Source of the DNA: Thermodesulfobacteriota bacterium
GTDB lineage: Bacteria; Desulfobacterota; Thermodesulfobacteria; Thermodesulfobacteriales; Thermodesulfobacteriaceae
Length of the DNA stretch: 64,000 nucleotides
Direction: 5' to 3'
NCBI GenBank assembly: GCA_030550555.1
Contig: JAUQPD010000014.1
Span: 1 to 64,000, forward strand
Part shown: positions 51,939-60,861 of the stretch, in pieces
How positions within the stretch are numbered: the stretch's first letter is position 1
How the letters are laid out: the number at the start of each line of letters is the position of its first letter
Made by a program: the position numbers and the translations under genes
Notes under the pieces: model-generated
What the model was told of the DNA's origin: nothing
Seen by the model: only the letters and a program-made list of their open reading frames with translations
Databases searched by the model: none

Positions 51939-53301
51939 ACTTTTTCTTCATATCCTCAAGGGTTGAGTAGACCCTTTCTTGAAGTTGTTTAAGAAAAGCT
52001 TCATTTTCTGCTTCAAATCGCAGAACAAGAACTGGCTGAGTATTTGACGCTCTGACAAGGGCCCAACCCTCTTTGAATTCTATACGCGCCCCATCAACAT
52101 CAATAACTTCAAGTCCTTCCTCTTTAAACTTCTTCACTAAATCTTCAACAATTTGGAACTTAACTTCATCTGGACAAGGAATACGTATTTCGGGAGTTGA
52201 AATTAATTTGGGAATGTCCTGGAGGAGGGATGAAAGGGGCTCTTTGGTTTTAGAGAGAATTTCTGCAAGTCTGAGACTTGCATAGACACCATCATCGAAC
52301 CCAAACCAGCGGTCAGCAAAGAAAATGTGCCCACTCATTTCGCCTGCAAGAAGGGCTCCCTCTTCTTTCATCTTGCTCTTTATTAAAGAGTGACCAGTTT
52401 TCCACATAATGGCTTGACCGCCAAGTCTTTCTATGGTCCTATATAAAACCCTCGAACACTTTACCTCACCAATAATCTTTGCTCCAGGATACTCCTTAAG
52501 TAGATCTCGGGCAAAGATGATTAACAATTGGTCCCCCCATATAATATTTCCTTTCTCATCAATTACACCAATCCTATCTCCATCACCGTCATACCCAAAG
52601 CCTACTTCGAGATTTTTTTCAAGTACTTTCCTCTTTAGATACTCCAAATTTTCGGGCACAACGGGATCTGGATGGTGATTGGGAAAGGTGCCGTCAACCT
52701 CGCAGAAGAGGCATTCTACCTCACAACCAAGTCTTGTAAAAATTTCAGGTGCGGTGAGTGCACAGACTCCATTACCCGGATCTAGGGCAATTCTAAGAGG
52801 TCTGTCAAGTTTAATGTGCTTTGTGAGATAATCTATATAGTCTTCAAGGACATTCCGTTCAGAGTAATGCCCTTGACCAGTTTCAAAGTCCTCCTCCTCA
52901 ATCATATGGCGAAGTCTTTGAATCTCACTACCATAAATGGTATCTTTTCCAACACAGATCTTTAAACCATTAAATTCAGGTGGATTGTGGGAGCCTGTAA
53001 CCTGAATTCCACCGTCATATTCTCTATAGAAATAAAGAGTGAAGTACATCACTGGCGTTGGGGTTATACCAATATTTACAACATCAATCCCAGTTGATAG
53101 AATTCCCTCTATGAGGGCATTCTGCAATGCTGGTCCAGAGAGTCTACCATCTCTACCGCATATAACTCTTTTTCCACCTCTTCGCTTAACAAGAGTTCCG
53201 TAGGCTCTTCCAATGAGTTTTACTACTTCTTCGGTAAAATCCTTGTCAACTTTACCCCTTATGTCATACTCTCTAAAGATATAGGGGCTAACTTTCATCA
53301 C
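51925..53301 (-). CDS. algC: Phosphomannomutase/phosphoglucomutase
   Basis: A 458-residue alpha-D-phosphohexomutase. The catalytic Ser loop is in VTGSHNPPEFNGLK, Mg2+ site GYDGDGDRIGVID, sugar-binding GEMSGHIFF and phosphate-binding RASNTQPVLVLRFEAE. It begins YIFREYDIRGKVDKDFTE, as in bifunctional PMM/PGM. It makes mannose-1-P or glucose-1-P for surface polysaccharides. It lies between aroF (11 bp upstream) and dciA. Confidence 0.95.
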   Translation of the reverse strand: MMKVSPYIFREYDIRGKVDKDFTEEVVKLIGRAYGTLVKRRGGKRVICGRDGRLSGPALQNALIEGILSTGIDVVNIGITPTPVMYFTLYFYREYDGGIQVTGSHNPPEFNGLKICVGKDTIYGSEIQRLRHMIEEEDFETGQGHYSERNVLEDYIDYLTKHIKLDRPLRIALDPGNGVCALTAPEIFTRLGCEVECLFCEVDGTFPNHHPDPVVPENLEYLKRKVLEKNLEVGFGYDGDGDRIGVIDEKGNIIWGDQLLIIFARDLLKEYPGAKIIGEVKCSRVLYRTIERLGGQAIMWKTGHSLIKSKMKEEGALLAGEMSGHIFFADRWFGFDDGVYASLRLAEILSKTKEPLSSLLQDIPKLISTPEIRIPCPDEVKFQIVEDLVKKFKEEGLEVIDVDGARIEFKEGWALVRASNTQPVLVLRFEAENEAFLKQLQERVYSTLEDMKKKYGIS

Positions 53302-53312
53302 AACGGTCCTCC

Positions 53313-54425
53313 TTATGTCTTGTGTTTTTGTATCAATCTTCTCAACTCCAGGTAGGTCTCTCTGACCTTTTGCACATATTCCACAAAGACTGGAAGTTCA
53401 CTTAAGGGTAAGCTCTGAGGGCCATCACAGAGAGCCTTCTCAGGCTGAGGATGAAATTCAACAAGGACCGCATTGGCTCCTGCAATTACTCCCTGAGCAG
53501 TAACATGATAAATATCTCTAATTCCATCAGGTGCTTTGACTTTTGATCCAACAGGATGGGAGGGATCTACACAAACAGGAAGTCTTGTAAGCCTCTTCAC
53601 TACAGGAACATGAGCAAAATCAACAAGATTCCTATGGGGATCCCCGAGATGGGTTCTTACACCTCTTAGACAAAAAATGATGCTAGTATTTCCTTCAGAG
53701 GCTATATATTCGACCGCATTTAAACTTTCTTCTAAACTTAGCCCATATCCCCTCTTGTAGAGAACAGGAAAATCTCTTTGCCTCCCCACTGCCTTCAACA
53801 ATTCAAAATTTTGGGCATTTCTGGTTCCAATTTGTAAAACTACTCCACAAGGATTTCCAGCCTCTTCAAGAGCCTCTTTTATCTCATCTATGTGATGAGG
53901 AGCAAGAACTTCCATAGCTATAACCTTTACTCCGTATTTCCCTGCAAGTTCAAAGACCCAGGGTAAGCAGGCCTTACCATGTCCCTGAAAATCATAGGGC
54001 GAGGTCCTTGGCTTATAGGCCCCCATCCTTGCACAACAAAGCCCAAGGTCTTTAAGGACTTTAAATATGGCTTCAGTATTCTCGTAAGTATCCACCGCAC
54101 AGGGACCAGCAAATATGTGAAAACTATCCTGATTGAATTGAATTCCCTGATATTCAAAACCAAAATCAGAAAGAGATCCATGTCTTCCAATAAGTCTATA
54201 TTTTGCTGTGACTTTGATAGCTTTTTCTACTCCAGGTAAATGTTCAACCTCCTCTAAGGGCACCATGTAGTCCTCCCCAATCAAGTGAACTTCAATAAGA
54301 TTGCGTGTAACACCCTTGTGCTCCATCACCTTTATCTGTAAGTGAGGAAATCGCTTCAGATATTCCAGAAGATCCTTGAACTCTTTGCTATCTTGAGTTA
54401 TGTGAGGCTCCATAATGATAATCAT
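53313..54425 (-). CDS. aroF: 3-deoxy-7-phosphoheptulonate synthase (DAHP synthase, type I-beta)
   Basis: The 370-residue enzyme starts aromatic amino acid synthesis from PEP and erythrose-4-phosphate. An N-terminal ~90-residue ferredoxin-like (ACT-type) regulatory region precedes the TIM barrel. Barrel motifs: FAGPCAVDTYEN, MGAYKPRTSPYDFQG (PEP site), LQIGTRNAQNFELL, LYKRGYGLS, LCLRGVRT and CVDPSHPVGSK. The regulatory part suggests feedback control. Promoter-like sequences upstream on the minus strand are weak. It is followed by algC. Confidence 0.95.
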   Translation of the reverse strand: MIIIMEPHITQDSKEFKDLLEYLKRFPHLQIKVMEHKGVTRNLIEVHLIGEDYMVPLEEVEHLPGVEKAIKVTAKYRLIGRHGSLSDFGFEYQGIQFNQDSFHIFAGPCAVDTYENTEAIFKVLKDLGLCCARMGAYKPRTSPYDFQGHGKACLPWVFELAGKYGVKVIAMEVLAPHHIDEIKEALEEAGNPCGVVLQIGTRNAQNFELLKAVGRQRDFPVLYKRGYGLSLEESLNAVEYIASEGNTSIIFCLRGVRTHLGDPHRNLVDFAHVPVVKRLTRLPVCVDPSHPVGSKVKAPDGIRDIYHVTAQGVIAGANAVLVEFHPQPEKALCDGPQSLPLSELPVFVEYVQKVRETYLELRRLIQKHKT

Positions 54426-54447
54426 AAGAACACCCTCCCTGCGGATT

Positions 54448-54475
54448 TTGTAGTTTTGTTTTGTAGTTCTATAAT
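54448..54475 (+). promoter_or_regulatory. Possible promoter of the sensor kinase, with direct repeat
   Basis: A perfect TATAAT at 54470-54475 lies 16 bp after TTGTAG at 54448-54453. It overlaps a 10-bp direct repeat, TTTTGTAGTT at 54446 and 54459 (13-bp period), which could be a regulator site. The predicted leader to the kinase is about 110 nt. Confidence 0.4.
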
Positions 54476-54589
54476 GTTATATTAAATCTAAATCCCTGAA
54501 AAGCAATAAGATCAATAGAAAAGACCCCTCTGATCAAACTTAGAGACCTATCACTCAGTTCTAAACTACTACTTATCCTTTTCCCCTTA

Positions 54590-56446
54590 ATGATACTTTT
54601 CTCCGGTCTTCTCTCTCTTGGATTTTATCTTCATTTAAGAGACAGGGTGATTTCTAATACCTACGAAAAAATGAATATTGTCTTCACTCAGATGGACGCT
54701 CTTGGTAAGTACGTGATGTATCACCTGAGGCCAACAATATTTGAAATATTTTATGAAGCTGGTATCAAGGACCAATTTATCTTAGAGGCCATGTCGACAA
54801 CCCATGTGAGAAAAATAGTTATGGAGTATTTCAAGGAACATTTCCCTCAGGTCACATTTGAACGGGTTTCTCCCAACCCCATAAATCCTGAAAATCGTTA
54901 CAGAGATTTTCACTACACCCTCGAGCGTTATTTCATAGATGAACCGAAGAATTTTGTCTGGCGTGGTCCTATGGTAATTGACAATGAAGAATATCTAATC
55001 ATCGCAAGAGGAATTTATATGGAAAGACCTTGCTTCCTCTGCCATGGGGCCCTTAAAGATAGACCAAAGAGCCTTGCCAAATATCACTTAGTTAAAGCGG
55101 ACTTTCCATGGCAAGAGGGAGATCTCATGGGGATTGAGCTGGTAAGATATCCAATAGCTGAAGCCCTAAGTGAGATACGGGCTCAAGTAGGTGGGATCTT
55201 CATGATAAGCATCCTTTCCACAAGTTTCCTTCTCCTTGTGCTTGAAGGGCTTTTTTATAGTATTTTCATCAAACCTCTCAAAAATCTTAATGCCCACTTT
55301 CGTGCTCTAAGAGAGGGGAAGATCTCTCTGCAGACAAAGGTCCAAGAGTTTAGAAAAGATGAAATTGGAGAACTAATTGACTCTTTCAATGAGCTAAGCT
55401 CCCACCTTTACCATTCCCAGAGGACAATTTATGAAAATCTGAAAACCCTGGAAACTCTTTTTGAGAGCATTACTCATCCTATTGCCCTGATAAATAGGTG
55501 TTGCCAAATCGAAGTTGCTAACTCCGCATTTAAAGAAAGTCCCCATAAACACTGTCGTATGGATCTGGTTGAATTGGTTATATACACTAAAAAACCATTG
55601 AGAGTTGAGTTCTTTGATGAAAAGGAGAGGAAACATTATGATCTCGCCCTTTATCCGGTTTTTGACCGAGATGGTGAGGTCATAAGAGTTGTCCAAGTCC
55701 TTCAGGACATAACCGAAAAGAAACTTCTTGAGGAGCGTCTCATTCTTACAGAAAAACTGGCTGCAATCGGACAGATGTCTGCTGGGCTAGCTCATGAGAT
55801 AAACAATCCTCTCTCTGGAATCCTTCTTCTGATTAGGCAACTCCAAAAAAATAAGGTCACCGAAGAGGAAAGACGTTACTATTATCAACTTATTGAGGAG
55901 GCTCTCTTAAAGATACAGAAACTTATTAGGGAGCTCCTTAATTTCAGCAGAAGCTCCTCCCTCAAAATTGAGAGGGTCTCACTAAATAGAATTATCGAAA
56001 ATCTCCTTGAGCTCAGTACTTACCTTCTTGACAGAGAGGGCATTAGGGTTGAACTAAACCTTGATCCAGATCTTCCAGAAATCTACCTTGATAAGGAGAA
56101 GATTGAACAGGTGATACTCAATTTGATACTCAATGCGGTGCAGGCAATGGAAGCCTCAGTCGAGAAAAAACTCTTGATTGAGACAAAAAAGTGCAAAGAC
56201 AAGGTCCTTGTCATTGTTGCGGATACTGGCCCTGGAATACCTGAGGAAATAAAGTCAAAGATCTTTGATCCCTTTTTTACCACAAAACCCCCTGGCAAAG
56301 GCACAGGACTTGGTCTCTCAGTGAGTGTTGCAATTGTCGAGAAACATGGAGGAAGAATCTACCTTGATAGGTCAGAGAGGGGTGCTAAATTTGTTATAGA
56401 ACTACCTATAAAAGAGGACCATAAACTTGAAATGAATCGTGACTAA
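54590..56446 (+). CDS. Heme-c-type (DUF3365/Tll0287-like) sensor histidine kinase
   Basis: The 618-residue membrane kinase has a first membrane helix, a periplasmic DUF3365-like sensor (residues about 20-195) with a CFLCH heme-binding motif at 148-152, a second helix, HAMP, PAS-like domain, and HisKA with the phospho-His in [14 protein letters not shown]. The HATPase motifs are [19 protein letters not shown], and GTGLGLSV. The periplasmic domain with covalent heme should sense redox state, NO or oxygen. The ATG at 54590 lacks a ribosome-binding site and trims the first helix; coding-like sequence (LRDLSLSSKLLLILFPL) continues upstream to a TGA near 54503 with no standard start. The stop overlaps the regulator start by 8 bp. 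Confidence 0.9.
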   Translation: MILFSGLLSLGFYLHLRDRVISNTYEKMNIVFTQMDALGKYVMYHLRPTIFEIFYEAGIKDQFILEAMSTTHVRKIVMEYFKEHFPQVTFERVSPNPINPENRYRDFHYTLERYFIDEPKNFVWRGPMVIDNEEYLIIARGIYMERPCFLCHGALKDRPKSLAKYHLVKADFPWQEGDLMGIELVRYPIAEALSEIRAQVGGIFMISILSTSFLLLVLEGLFYSIFIKPLKNLNAHFRALREGKISLQTKVQEFRKDEIGELIDSFNELSSHLYHSQRTIYENLKTLETLFESITHPIALINRCCQIEVANSAFKESPHKHCRMDLVELVIYTKKPLRVEFFDEKERKHYDLALYPVFDRDGEVIRVVQVLQDITEKKLLEERLILTEKLAAIGQMSAGLAHEINNPLSGILLLIRQLQKNKVTEEERRYYYQLIEEALLKIQKLIRELLNFSRSSSLKIERVSLNRIIENLLELSTYLLDREGIRVELNLDPDLPEIYLDKEKIEQVILNLILNAVQAMEASVEKKLLIETKKCKDKVLVIVADTGPGIPEEIKSKIFDPFFTTKPPGKGTGLGLSVSVAIVEKHGGRIYLDRSERGAKFVIELPIKEDHKLEMNRD

Positions 56447-57683
56447 GGTTCTTGTTGTTGATGACGAGCTTATATTAAGAACTGCTCTCAAAGGCGCCCT
56501 TTCTTCTCAAGGATATGAGGTAAAGGTCTGTGAAACTGGAAAAAAAAAAGTACTTCAACTCCTCAAAAACGAATTCTTCGATATCGCCCTTGTCGATGTT
56601 CGCATTCCTGATATTGGTGGACTTGAGCTTCTCCAACAAATTCGTAAAATCTCTCCGGAAACCGGGGTTATTATCATCACCGCCTATGCAGACGTCAGAT
56701 CTGCAGTTAAGGCAATTAAAGACGGAGCTTTTGACTATCTCTCCAAACCATTCCAGGAAGAAGAACTCTTTATTACTATAGAAAAATTTTTACGCTATCG
56801 AAACCTTGAGAGAGAACTCAAATCCCTTAAAGAAAGTCTCTCGTTTAACCTAACTCAAGACAGTTTTATTGCTGAAAGTAAGACTATGCGAGAGATATTA
56901 CAAAAAGTAAATCTTATTGCAGAAACCGATGTGCCAGTGCTTATCTTAGGAGAGTCAGGAACAGGTAAAGAAGTTATAGCAGATCTGATTCAAAGGAGAT
57001 CCAAAAGAAAAGATAGACCCTATATTAAACTAAACTGCACTGCTATCCCAGAAACTCTCTTTGAGGCCGAACTTTTCGGCTATGAAAAAGGAGCCTTTAC
57101 AGGGGCAAACGAGACCAGGAAGGGAAAGTTAGAGCTTGCAAATACCGGCACACTCCTTCTTGACGAGATTGGAGACTTACCTCTCAGTGTTCAACCTAAG
57201 TTACTTCGAGTCCTTGAAACAAATACCTTCTATCCCCTTGGCTCAAAGAGGGAACTCAAAGTGGATGTTCGCTATATATTTGCTACTAGCAAAGATCTTA
57301 AAAAGCTTGTTGAAGTAGGAAAATTTAGAGACGATCTCTTCTATAGAATAAAAGTAATACCTATCAAAATTCCACCTCTTAGAGAACGTAAGGAAGATCT
57401 CCCACCTCTTATTCGGTTCTTTCTACACCGATTTGCAGAAAAATACCAAAAGGAAATACAAAGAATCACCAAAGAGGCTTATGTTGCGCTTTTGAACTAC
57501 AACTACCCTGGAAATGTAAGAGAACTAAAGCATATTATAGAAAGGGCAATCCTCCTTTCTCAAGATAACAAAATTAGTCTTGAAGACCTTCCTGGAGAGG
57601 TAGTTTCTGCGCGCACCATACCACAGGGAGAATTGAATTACAAACAATGTATAGATCTTATTGAAAAAGAACTTATCTCCTGA
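56439..57683 (+). CDS. NtrC-family sigma-54 response regulator, truncated before its HTH
   Basis: The 414-residue protein is the cognate regulator of the upstream kinase. Receiver domain residues 1-120 with VVDDE and phospho-Asp in ALVDVRIP. AAA+ domain: LGESGTGKEVIADLI (Walker A), ELFGYEKGAFTGANE (sigma-54 contact GAFTGA intact), TLLLDEIGDL, and the C-terminal arginine finger region RELKHIIERA. The frame stops at 57681, before the Fis-like HTH, whose remnant follows out of frame. GTG start at 56439. An A10 run at 56540-56549 lies in the receiver (GKKKV). Without the HTH it could activate only from solution or be non-functional. Confidence 0.88.
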   Translation: MTKVLVVDDELILRTALKGALSSQGYEVKVCETGKKKVLQLLKNEFFDIALVDVRIPDIGGLELLQQIRKISPETGVIIITAYADVRSAVKAIKDGAFDYLSKPFQEEELFITIEKFLRYRNLERELKSLKESLSFNLTQDSFIAESKTMREILQKVNLIAETDVPVLILGESGTGKEVIADLIQRRSKRKDRPYIKLNCTAIPETLFEAELFGYEKGAFTGANETRKGKLELANTGTLLLDEIGDLPLSVQPKLLRVLETNTFYPLGSKRELKVDVRYIFATSKDLKKLVEVGKFRDDLFYRIKVIPIKIPPLRERKEDLPPLIRFFLHRFAEKYQKEIQRITKEAYVALLNYNYPGNVRELKHIIERAILLSQDNKISLEDLPGEVVSARTIPQGELNYKQCIDLIEKELIS

Positions 57684-57790
57684 ACACTCAAGGAGTGTCA
57701 AGGAAAAAAACTGAAACTGCCAAAAAACTTGGAATCTCAAGAAAGACCCTCTGGAAAAAGATAAAAAAATTAAATATAGTTAAACAATAG
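57684..57790 (+). pseudogene. Detached Fis-type HTH remnant of the NtrC-type regulator
   Basis: Immediately past the TGA, the same frame reads TLKECQGK. After a one-base slip at the A7 run 57704-57710, the sequence continues KTETAKKLGISRKTLWKKIK and KLNIVKQ to a TAG at 57788. This is a standard Fis-like HTH (…KTxAAxxLGISRxTLxxK). So two lesions, the TGA and a single-base loss, separate it from the regulator. Confidence 0.75.
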
Positions 57791-57795
57791 AAATT

Positions 57796-58371
57796 TCAGT
57801 TTGCAAATATAAAATATAGAACAATAAGTATAAAAAAGAGCAGGGCAAAAATTTCAGAAATAACTATTAAAAAGACTAATCTTCTTCCTGTTTGGCTTAA
57901 TTTAAGATATACTTCATCTAAAAAACTTTTCCATATTTTTGCAAAAATACTATCACTTTGAAGTAACATTGCATAATTTAAGATACTTTTAACCCATAAA
58001 TTAAGTTCAAGTAAAGATTCCCTTGATTGTCCATAGTCAGCTATCTCTTTGACATCTATAGTAGTCAAGTTATTTTGTGAGGTGACTAAAAAAATAATCC
58101 TTTTTATGATATTTGTGTTTTCCAAAATAGCAAAATCAAGCATTTCTCCTTCTTGATAGTCAAGAATTTTAACAGTATAGGTGCTCTCTTTGTCATCTTT
58201 TTCCCATCTAAGGACGACTTGATATTCTCTGTTTTGCTCAGGTGCTGTAGAAAAGTTATGAGATTTGAGATGCCATTGAATATTAAGTCTGAAAAGAAGA
58301 TCTAAATTCTTTAAAACTTGAAAAACTTTTTCTTTAGGAATAGGAACAGAAAAAGAAAGTCTATTCTCCAT
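57796..58371 (-). CDS. START/SRPBCC-like protein with C-terminal membrane helix
   Basis: A 191-residue protein I cannot assign to a named family. Residues 1-115 resemble an SRPBCC/START ligand-binding fold: SFSVPIPKEKVFQVLKNLDLLFRLNIQW, then alternating strands (YQVVLRWEKDDKESTYTVKILDY, TIDVKEIADYG). A final hydrophobic helix (FLIVISEIFALLFFILIVLYFIF) anchors it. It follows a universal stress protein gene by 11 bp, last gene in a five-gene cassette. It could present a hydrophobic ligand or sense membrane lipid. No signal peptide, so the fold is cytoplasmic. Confidence 0.55.
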   Translation of the reverse strand: MENRLSFSVPIPKEKVFQVLKNLDLLFRLNIQWHLKSHNFSTAPEQNREYQVVLRWEKDDKESTYTVKILDYQEGEMLDFAILENTNIIKRIIFLVTSQNNLTTIDVKEIADYGQSRESLLELNLWVKSILNYAMLLQSDSIFAKIWKSFLDEVYLKLSQTGRRLVFLIVISEIFALLFFILIVLYFIFAN

Positions 58372-58382
58372 AAGGGAAACTG

Positions 58383-58844
58383 TTAATCACCTGTTATATA
58401 GATTATTGATTTATATGTTTTATCAAAAATTTTCTTTGGAAGATTGTAAGACCTAATCTTGTCTAAATATCTTACTAATTTCTTTCTCCCAAGTATCAGG
58501 AAATCGTAATTTTCTTGCTCAAGCTCTTTAAGAATCTCCTCTTCTCTAAAGCCATACCGTATTTTTATTTGATAATTGATACCTGCGACTCTTGCCATCT
58601 CTTCAAATTTTTGCAAAGCCTGAAGGCCTTCTTTGGCCTGAGCTCGATCTAAATATTCTCTACACTCATCGCGATTTATAGCATAGATTTCATTGGTATA
58701 AATTTTGGGATAGGCATCAACTACATAGAGGCAAACAAGTTTTGCTCCAAATTTTTTTGCAAAATCAATGGAGAATTCCTGAGCTTTGATTGAGTGTTTT
58801 TCAGCATCTATACAAAGAAGAATTTTTTTGACCTCAAAACTCAT
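58383..58844 (-). CDS. Universal stress protein, non-ATP-binding type
   Basis: A 153-residue UspA-fold protein (VKKILLCIDAEKHSIKAQEFSI start, SIDFAKKFGAKLVCLYVVDAYP second strand). The ATP-binding G-2x-G-9x-G-S/T motif is missing: the segment reads LILGRKKLVRYLDKIRSYNLP. So it probably does not bind ATP, unlike the other two in the window. It overlaps the 3' end of the YeiH-like gene by 11 bp and precedes the START-like gene. Coupled expression with the transporter suggests a regulatory or structural connection. Confidence 0.8.
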   Translation of the reverse strand: MSFEVKKILLCIDAEKHSIKAQEFSIDFAKKFGAKLVCLYVVDAYPKIYTNEIYAINRDECREYLDRAQAKEGLQALQKFEEMARVAGINYQIKIRYGFREEEILKELEQENYDFLILGRKKLVRYLDKIRSYNLPKKIFDKTYKSIIYITGD

Positions 58845-59790
58845 AGGTAGGAATGAATCCGATGCGGACTACATTAACGACGTTAGCTACAAGAAGGGCT
58901 TCATGGCCATACCAGGTTGCTGCTGCAACGAGCTGAGCGGTGTTTAGAATTGCTGTTCCTACCCAGGCTCCATAAACCGCCTGATGAAGATCTAAGGCCT
59001 TACCAATATAGGGAAAGGTGAAGAGACAGAGAGTCCCAAATAGAAGGATTGTTCCTATAGCATAAAAAAAGTCTCTCGGTTTAGCATTGACAACTGGTGC
59101 TACCGCAACCGCAGCAGAAACTCCACATATTCCAACTCCTGCACTCAAAAGTCCCATAAGCCCGTCATCTGCCTTTGCTCTCTTACCCCATACAGAGATA
59201 AGTATTGCCGCACCAAGAACGAAAAGTACTACGAGAACAAGACCAATAATACCTACCCTGAGAACATCTGACCACATGTAATAAGCACCCAAAATAATAA
59301 TTCCAGGCTTAATCCAAGGACGTGCAGCAACTGTTCCAGGCTGAAGTATTTTGGGAACACCAATGGTATTTCTTATAATCATTCCACCCAACAAAAGCAC
59401 CGCAACATAGGTTATCTGAAATTGATTCATCCTTTCACCAAAACTAAATTTACCTGGTATTGCTTTATTCTGGACGATATAATCGAAGTCTTCCTTTTTG
59501 AGGATAAAAGGCTTAGATGGTTTCTTTTTCTCTAATCCCTGTTGATATTTTTCCAAGGCCTTTTTATAAGACTCCTGTCTTGCCTGGACATATTCTTCGT
59601 AACTTGCAGGAGCTTTACCTTCCTGAACCGATTTGAGAAGACGAGTTGCCTCGCGGTGACCTCTGTTTAGGTCTCCAATTACATATTTGTCGTATTGAAG
59701 AACTAACCAGGCAAATAGTAAACAGACAAGAAAGCCAGGTAACATCTTAGGCCATTGTTTTACATCCGTCAAATCAACTCCAACACCCAT
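58834..59790 (-). CDS. YeiH-type (putative sulfate exporter family) membrane protein, shortened C-terminus
   Basis: The 318-residue protein matches the YeiH/UPF0324 family, annotated as putative sulfate exporters. Diagnostic: PGFLVCLLFAWLVL (first helix), GVPKILQPG, GICGVSAAVAVAPVVNAK, FPYIGKALDLHQAVYGAWVGTAI and NTAQLVAAATWYG. Residues 35-125 form a long charged, coiled-coil-like insertion between helices 1 and 2. Family members are 330-480 residues and continue with several helices after the last visible motif; this one stops at VVRIGFIPTYEF, overlapping the next gene by 11 bp. So the transporter is C-terminally shortened or acts with a partner. Transport of sulfur oxyanions is plausible but unproven. 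Confidence 0.8.
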   Translation of the reverse strand: MGVGVDLTDVKQWPKMLPGFLVCLLFAWLVLQYDKYVIGDLNRGHREATRLLKSVQEGKAPASYEEYVQARQESYKKALEKYQQGLEKKKPSKPFILKKEDFDYIVQNKAIPGKFSFGERMNQFQITYVAVLLLGGMIIRNTIGVPKILQPGTVAARPWIKPGIIILGAYYMWSDVLRVGIIGLVLVVLFVLGAAILISVWGKRAKADDGLMGLLSAGVGICGVSAAVAVAPVVNAKPRDFFYAIGTILLFGTLCLFTFPYIGKALDLHQAVYGAWVGTAILNTAQLVAAATWYGHEALLVANVVNVVRIGFIPTYEF

Positions 59791-59812
59791 GTCCTCACCC
59801 CCTTAAACTTGT

Positions 59813-59986
59813 TTAATATTTCCAAACATAAATGGCATCAATAACTTTCTTATCAATCACCCCAAGTAGCACAAGGAGCACTACAACTGTTGCAATTATG
59901 AGAACCGCATAGTCCTCCCGTCGTTCAGCAGAAAAGGTCGCCTTTGCCTTCTCCTCAAATTCACCTTTGACCCTTTCCTCAGCCAT
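59813..59986 (-). CDS. Small single-helix membrane protein (57 aa)
   Basis: From the ATG at 59986 the product is 57 residues: a charged N-terminus (MAEERVKGEFEEKAKATFSAERRED), one helix (YAVLIIATVVVLLVLLGVI) and KKVIDAIYVWKY. A GTG at 59995 would sit in the GGGAGGTG ribosome-binding site, so the ATG is preferred. It lies 22 bp before the YeiH-like gene and 29 bp after the USP gene. It could be an accessory subunit of the transporter. Family not recognised. Confidence 0.65.
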   Translation of the reverse strand: MAEERVKGEFEEKAKATFSAERREDYAVLIIATVVVLLVLLGVIDKKVIDAIYVWKY

Positions 59987-60015
59987 ATCTCCCACCTCCC
60001 TTATATTTTTTTTGC

Positions 60016-60435
60016 CTATTTAATTACAGTTACGGGACAGGGGGCTAACTCTACAACTCTTGAAGAGACACTACCAAGAAGGACCTTTGTTGCTCCGTGC
60101 CTTCCATGGGAACCAATAAAAATCTCCTCAACATTCGCTTCTTTTGCATGTTCCACAATTACATCCGCAGGTCTTCCCTCTCTAATCTCACCCTTTGCGG
60201 GACACCCTAGTTTTTGAGCTAACTCAACTGCTCTGTTGATCACTACATTTGCCTCCTTCATAATCAACTCTCTCACAACATTGCAGTCAATCTCCGTAAG
60301 TCCGACAGGACAATAGTCCTCTGCAACATAGAGAATTATGAGTTCTGCATCCTCCTTCTTTGCCCTCTCAACTGCCCTCTGGATAATACGTTCCGAGATT
60401 TCTGAACCGTCAACGCAAACAAGATATTTTTTCAT
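60016..60435 (-). CDS. Universal stress protein (ATP-binding type)
   Basis: A 139-residue UspA protein with the ATP motif IFIGSHGRHGATKVLLGSVSSRVVELAPCP and first-strand Asp in YLVCVDGSEISERI. Conserved Cys residues occur in DYCPVG and ELAPCPV. It is the first gene of the five-gene cassette and has an AGGGAGGTGAG ribosome-binding site at 60439. ATP occupancy could report cell energy state to the downstream membrane proteins. Confidence 0.9.
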   Translation of the reverse strand: MKKYLVCVDGSEISERIIQRAVERAKKEDAELIILYVAEDYCPVGLTEIDCNVVRELIMKEANVVINRAVELAQKLGCPAKGEIREGRPADVIVEHAKEANVEEIFIGSHGRHGATKVLLGSVSSRVVELAPCPVTVIK

Positions 60436-60861
60436 AACTCACCTCCCTATTCTTTTGACTTTTCTAACTAATATTCCTTTAATGACTAACCTTTCTAGTT
60501 TGGTTTTTTTTCAAATATCATGCCCTATAGCAACTAGTATCTCAGGCAGATTATCTCTTAAGTATGGAGCCATTCTAAACTTGATTTTTACCTTTGAGTA
60601 GCAATAAAATAACTTTTCTGTTCCCTTTCGGTAACATCCTCCTCAAAAAAAAAAAAGCCGGATCCGAGGTTGTGCAAGTTGTAGATATGGGCATATTTTT
60701 TGAAAGAACTCACGTAAGAAGACGGTCCCCTCCTCACAGTAATCATTCTACCCCCCTCCCCCCTTCTCTTAATCCCCCTCCGAGAGAAGGGGGCTTCTTG
60801 TCATTTAGTAAATAGCAAGTTAAAATGTCACAAGGATTATGAATCATTTATTGGAATTATT
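60436..60861. other. Intergenic region with hairpin and A12 run, no gene
   Basis: This 426-bp divergent region between the USP cassette and dnaX has no convincing gene. It holds an A12 run at 60646-60657, a C-rich patch, and an inverted repeat CCCCCTTCTCT / AGAGAAGGGGG at 60759-60769 and 60783-60793 with a 13-nt loop. The repeat resembles a dispersed hairpin or a terminator for rightward transcription, but no gene precedes it. Promoters for both sides should be here; none match well. Confidence 0.6.

Noticed and set aside
56540-56549. A10 tract as a phase-variation switch of the response regulator
   Set aside because: The tract is in frame here and no alternative allele is visible. A single genome cannot show variation, so it is mentioned only as part of the regulator finding.
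60759-60793. CRISPR-like or repeat array near the C-rich inverted repeat
   Set aside because: Only one inverted repeat exists with no regularly spaced copies, so it is treated as a hairpin.
60594-60815. Rightward 73-aa frame between the USP cassette and dnaX
   Set aside because: Contains an A12 run, a proline/serine-rich end made by the C-rich hairpin, and no family match; unlikely to be coding.
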